Below are positions 59,701 through 64,000 of a stretch of DNA of 64,000 nucleotides, in pieces. The position numbers were made by a program, and so were the translations under genes. Position 1 is the stretch's first letter. Every line of letters starts with the position of its first letter. The stretch comes from Callipepla californica brunnescens (taxonomy: Eukaryota; Chordata; Aves; Galliformes; Odontophoridae). The notes under the pieces were generated by a model. The model was not told the DNA's origin, ran no database searches, and saw only the letters and a program-made list of their open reading frames with translations. The stretch spans positions 2,851,001 to 2,915,000 of the forward strand of contig JALIRH010000019.1 of the NCBI GenBank assembly GCA_023055505.1, given 5' to 3'.

Positions 59701-62454
59701 TTTTATAGCAACTCCTCACTGATGCTGGTTCTTCCATTTGGTGGGACATGCTTTTTTCTGAAGCATTCAGCTATGTCTTCTTTACTTGTGACTGTCATTT
59801 TCTGAAGAACAGGCCCAATGTGAGTTTGTTGCATTGTGAAATAGCTGGCATCTATTAATCTGTAACAGAAAAAAGTGATGAATCAGTGACAGTGAATCAT
59901 GCTCGGTTCTCTAATTCTGATCTACACCTGGAAGTGAATTTAAAAGTTCTTTTGTCTCCTTTTGGTATGATCTTAAAATCCAGATAAAAAGATGTCTCTT
60001 ACACCCACTCTTAACTCTCTAGTCTTTGAATGCGGATCTTGGTGATAAAACAGTATTGCATTAATTCCTGCATCATTTAGACTCCTTATCTAATAGCACA
60101 GGCTTATTCTTTGTAACTAACAACAATGAAGGGTGCCTTTAAGAAATCTCCAGTGAGCATCGAGGCATTACAGATTAGGTCAGTAGAACTGCTGCTAGGT
60201 TGAGCATGATGGATGAGTGGGAGAATGAGTTTCTGCCGCACAGTATTGTGAAATCTTTTCATTGTCACCAACGGGCCTATGAGGGGCTGATGAATGAGGG
60301 AGCAAGTGTCAGAAACGCCCTTCCTTGCCCTGGTACACTTTTAATATCTCCCAGAGCTACAGGATGAGTATTGATAAAAGTAAAGTTTAAAAATAACCAT
60401 GGAGTGATAGGTAGCAATGATTTAAAGAGAAAATGGCAATGGGGTTAGAGAGGGTTCATTTTCTAAAAGTGCACAGAAGAAAGTAAGCTGAATTGTGTGG
60501 ATCAGAGAAGGAGCAGGAGGCTTTTTATAAGAAGCTAATGTGATGAGGATGACGAGTTCCTTGATGGATGAGTTACTTCCATCTGCTTGCAGTACTTGTA
60601 ATAAATAGCTCTGCTCATGTTTGACCTCTCCCACTTACCAGGCACATCTTTCTCTTTTGGGATATCCAGAAGAGAACTGTCTGTTATAATCAAGGAGGAA
60701 GGGGAAGGAGGGAAGGAAGAGAGAGTCACCAACATACAGAGATTTGGGAGGCTTATGGATTTGCACATAGGATAAGGGAAAATGGTGTTCAAACTTGTTT
60801 AAAGTGAACAAGAGAAATCATTTCATAGATTAAGGTGTAACAATGTTTAGAATATGAAAAATATTTTGAAGCAGTTTTCTAAATAAATTCTCAAAAATGT
60901 TGATTGTTTGCACATAAAAACATTTGAACTTGGACTTCATGTTTCATTGAGGGAAAACTTAACAATAGAACTGTATTCCTTAATGTAAATGTTTTGCTGG
61001 AGGATAGCAAGTCCTTGCTTCTAGGTAGAATATACCTCTATCTCTGGAATGTTTTATCAAAACAGACAGGAATGTCCCAAAGGTTCCTTTTCCTTGCTGT
61101 AGAGAACTTCATATTGGAAGGAAACATTTCATAATAGCTTCAATAAATGTGTTCAGAAACCAAAATGTAGTGTTAGATGTTTCATTGTCAAAGACTTCAA
61201 AAGTAATCTGAATTCCTATTTTTCTGTTGATTGAGTCAGAAATTACATGCCCATAAAAACACCAGTAAAGATGATGAACGAATTTCGTAAATGTAAAGAA
61301 GCCAAGCTCTTGCACTGAAACATTAAAACTAAATTCCCCTGCCTTCTCTTTGAAGTGTTATTTAAAACATTTTTAGAACAGATTGCTGTCTTCTCTGATT
61401 TATACAGAGTGGACCAGTCCTGAAGTACAGATATAAGAAAGACTTAAAGACCTAACATTTGTTTGTATGTGTAGCAGATGTAACCAATTTTTAGGAAACT
61501 TATGGCAAAATCTGTAGAGCTTTTATTTTTATTTTTTTGTCAGATTGAAACTCAAGACAATTATTTGTCATAATTCTTATTTGAATTTAGTAGCACATAT
61601 TTTAATAGTTCCCAAGAGACCACTGTGATGGCTGCTGTAAAGGGATGTAAAGTACATATCTACATGTTCTGTGATGGATCCATAATTATTATTCAGATCT
61701 TTATAAAGGTGTGGAAGGCACAGGATTACATTTTGTATTTTCGTTTGGTTTAGCATTTAAATGTGCTAATTCACAGCAAAATAATTGGTAACATTCATTC
61801 CCAATGTGATAGAAATTACTAGTCTTAAAAATGTGCGTGCTTTTGCACATGTATGTATATTGTGTATATGTAAATGCATTAAAATGCTTAGTAGTGGTCT
61901 TGGAATTCCCCTTTTACTCGTGACAGTAGGCTGGATTTCAGTGGATGAGAGAAGAGAAGTTAAAATCAATTTTCTCCTGAATTGCCAACATTCAGTGTTT
62001 ACCTGAAAGGCTTCTTCTGTGTAGTTGGTATCCTACTTCATTATTTTAACAACTTTGTAAAAAAACAAACACACATCTATCTGACGACTGTTGGTTGGGC
62101 AACAATCGCTTTTTGTCATTTTCTAATCACCTACAATTACCATGTTCAAATGACCTGTCTTCTATCTTAACATTCTACCAGTCCATTTTTTTCTTTCTTT
62201 CCCATTTTTGAGATCTTTCCCACTTACCAACTCTTCTTTCAAAAAATAGCGATAATTACTTCAGTAGTATTGTTTAGTTATGCAATGTTCATAAGAGGCT
62301 TGGGTAAATTAGTTGTATATACTGTGTCTCACCTTCAAGGGAAGAAGCTTCCAAATTCTGTTCAGTACCAGTTGGCCAGACTGCACTTATAAATGCTACT
62401 TTGCATGTTGGAGGGGCATTGGAGAGCAGATCATGTACAGAGTGCCAGATCCTG
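56776..62454. other. AT-rich non-coding sequence, no gene recognised
   Basis: About 5.7 kb of unique DNA. T15 at 57674-57688; TTTG repeat near 58490; purine-rich GGAAGGGGAAGGAGGGAAGG patch near 60700; a 7-bp-arm hairpin ACGATCA CAGAGAA TGATCGT at 58774-58794. A mixed-composition stretch at 60120-60340 has some retained CpG. The short frames (60422-60792, 61109-61315, 61766-62170) show no domain. Confidence 0.5.
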
Positions 62455-63425
62455 CCAGATTCTGGGTTCAGAATTGGCGAGAGGGCCGTGCCCAGCGGGT
62501 AGCGGTTAATGGAGTTAAGTCCAGCTGGCATCCCATTACAAGTGGTGACCCCAAGGGTCGGTATTGGGGCCCATCTTGTTTAATATCTTTACTGATGACC
62601 TAGACGAGGGGATTGAGTGTACTCTCAGTAAATTTGCAGATGACACCAAGTTGGGAAGATGTGTCGATCTGCCTGAGGGTAGGGAGGCCCTTCAGCGGGA
62701 TCTGGATAGGCTGAATAGCTATGCTGAGGTCAATGGGATGAGGTTCAATAAGGCCAAGTGCTGGGTCCTGCGCTTTGGCCACAATAACCCCCATGCAATG
62801 CTATAGGCTTGGGGCAGAATGGCTTGAAGACTGTATAGAGGAAAAGGACCTGGGGGTATTGGTTGATGCTCGGCTCAACATGAGCCGGCAGTGTGCCCAG
62901 GTGGCCAAGAAGGCCAATGGCATCCTGGCCTATATTAGAAATAGTGTAGCCAACAGGAGCAGGGAGGTGATCATCCCCCTGTACTCAGCTCTGGTGCGGC
63001 CGCACCTCGAGTACTGTGCTCAGTTTTGGGCCCCTCACTACAAGAGAGACATCGAGGCCCTGGAGTGTGTTCAGAGAAGGGCAACAAAAGTGGTGAGGGG
63101 TCTGGAGCACAAGTCTTACGAGGAGTGGCGGTTGTTTAGCCTGGAGAAAAGGAGGCTCAGAGGAGACCTCATCGCACTCTACCACTTCCTGAAGGGAGGC
63201 TGTGGTGAGGAGGGGGTCGGCCTCTTCTCCCAGGTAACTAATGACAGAACGAGAGGGAATGGCCACAAGTTGTGCCGGGGAAGATTTAGATTAGATTTGA
63301 GGAAAATTTTTTTCTCTGTAAGAGTGGTCAGGCACTGGAATGGCCTGCCTAGGGAGGTGGTTGAGGCACCATCCCTAGCGCCGTTGAAGAAGCGTTTAGA
63401 TGAGGTGCTAAGGGATTTGATTTAG
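62455..63425 (+). pseudogene. CR1 ORF2 reverse transcriptase, C-terminal part, frameshifted
   Basis: Encodes the last part of the RT palm (NWREGRAQRVAVNGVKSSWH), the active-site block [10 protein letters not shown] with FADD at 62633-62644 (CR1 form of the YxDD box; the two aspartates are intact), the [20 protein letters not shown] thumb-side region, and the C-terminal domain from [20 protein letters not shown] to [20 protein letters not shown] and [12 protein letters not shown]. Two single-base changes in C runs break the frame: one C missing at 62549-62552 and one extra C at 62788-62792, which restores it. From there 216 codons are open. A 12-base in-frame deletion near 63125 removes four residues relative to the 1-271 copy ([12 protein letters not shown] becomes SYEEWRLF). 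N-terminal endonuclease absent. Confidence 0.93.
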
Positions 63426-63512
63426 TAGCTTGGTGGGTAGGGAGAGTGGTAGGAGGACGGTTGGACCAGATGATCTTGTAGGTCCTTTCCAACCTAATGT
63501 ATCTATGAATCC
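62455..63512 (+). mobile_element. CR1 LINE, 5'-truncated copy with 3' end
   Basis: About 1.05 kb of CR1, from within the reverse transcriptase to the 3' terminus. It contains the end of ORF2, the ORF2 stop after EVLRDLI at about 63425, and the short 3' untranslated part (AGCTTGGTGGGTAGGGAGAG, GGACCAGATGATCTTGTAGG, TCCTTTCCAACCTAATGTAT) closing with CTATGAAT. The 31181 copy shares this tail and has one more terminal unit. The 5' end at about 62455 is the usual reverse-transcription truncation; the exact point is uncertain because the first codons are diverged. Confidence 0.95.
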
Positions 63513-64000
63513 CCTTCTGGTTTTCATGACCTGCTGGAAGGGCATATGAAATTTTATTAACTTCATAGTCTCACTGTCATTGGAGAGGATAAGTAAGAGT
63601 TTCTTGATAAGTATTTAGCTGTGTTCTTGCTGATTTTAGCATAGATCAGTTTGCTTCTAAACTCAGAGAGGAACTAAGATCTTCAAAAAACTCACCATTT
63701 CTGTAAGTAGATCTGTGATGTACATCTTGTTTTTCTCCTCCAAGCAGTTCTTGTTCACCAGTCTTTTAGATTTAGGGAGATAGCCAAGTAATTTTTGTGG
63801 CTTTATTATCTCCAAAATATTTTTGCATGAGCAAGGCTCTAATTCTCTGAGAACAGACACACACTTAGAAAATTCAGCAACTAAATTCAAATTAAATCCA
63901 ACTGTTGTGACTGTATCCCTTTTAATTAAATTTGTTTGCACAGCAAATATGCTAATTAATTTAATAGCTACTGGTTTGCTTTCATCATTTAAGTCTTTGG
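63513..64000. other. AT-rich non-coding sequence after CR1
   Basis: No gene recognised. A 92-codon minus frame at 63663-63941 has no domain I know and is of chance length. Confidence 0.5.

Noticed and set aside
62313..62603. 96-codon plus-strand frame before the CR1 RT
   Set aside because: Its first half is flanking DNA and its end is out of the RT frame after a single-base loss; only the middle is CR1.
1..64000. tRNA, rRNA, CRISPR, operons, phage or endogenous retrovirus genes
   Set aside because: No clover-leaf, direct-repeat array, Shine-Dalgarno-led gene series, or retroviral gag/pol/env similarity was seen on either strand.

Overview
The window looks like ordinary non-coding DNA from a bird genome. 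The evidence is the repeat content: five fragments of the CR1 non-LTR retrotransposon (the dominant avian LINE), all but the left-edge piece ending in or near the typical CR1 3' end, and three footprints of a Tc1/mariner transposon whose terminal repeats I recognise from galliform birds (GalluHop/Mariner1_GG type). That favours a galliform, but mariners move horizontally, so 'bird' is secure and 'galliform' is only likely. The sequence is AT-rich, full of short poly-A/poly-T runs, and has no operons, ribosome-binding sites, CRISPR arrays or bacterial genes.

Layout. 1-271: minus-strand CR1 reverse-transcriptase fragment cut by the window edge. 272-25658: AT-rich unique sequence with a GC-richer segment (3610-3850) carrying a strong hairpin, a mariner terminal stub (17743-17788), and an internally deleted CR1 3' end (23905-24092). 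25659-31344: a CR1 3' end, a CNE-like block, an old SINE-like repeat (27445-27560), a second CNE-like block, and a CR1 3' stub with a 20-bp tandem duplication. 31345-52833: unique AT-rich DNA with several blocks that read like conserved regulatory sequence, the densest at 44.6-45.2 kb and 48.8-49.1 kb; the latter contains an 82-nt near-perfect stem-loop. 52834-53935: an almost full-length mariner whose transposase can be followed from its N-terminal helix-turn-helix region to its C-terminus, with all three catalytic aspartates replaced. 56394-56775: an internally deleted derivative of the same mariner. 62455-63512: the longest CR1 copy, with the RT FADD box and the 3' end.

No exon of a host protein-coding gene was recognised on either strand. 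The remaining open reading frames are short, unlike any family I know, and of a length expected by chance in AT-rich DNA. The window is therefore probably intergenic (gene desert) or inside a very large intron. I did not find a new multi-gene system. The observations most worth following are the stem-loop at 48973-49054, the parent/derivative mariner pair, and the candidate conserved non-coding blocks, none of which could be verified without alignment.
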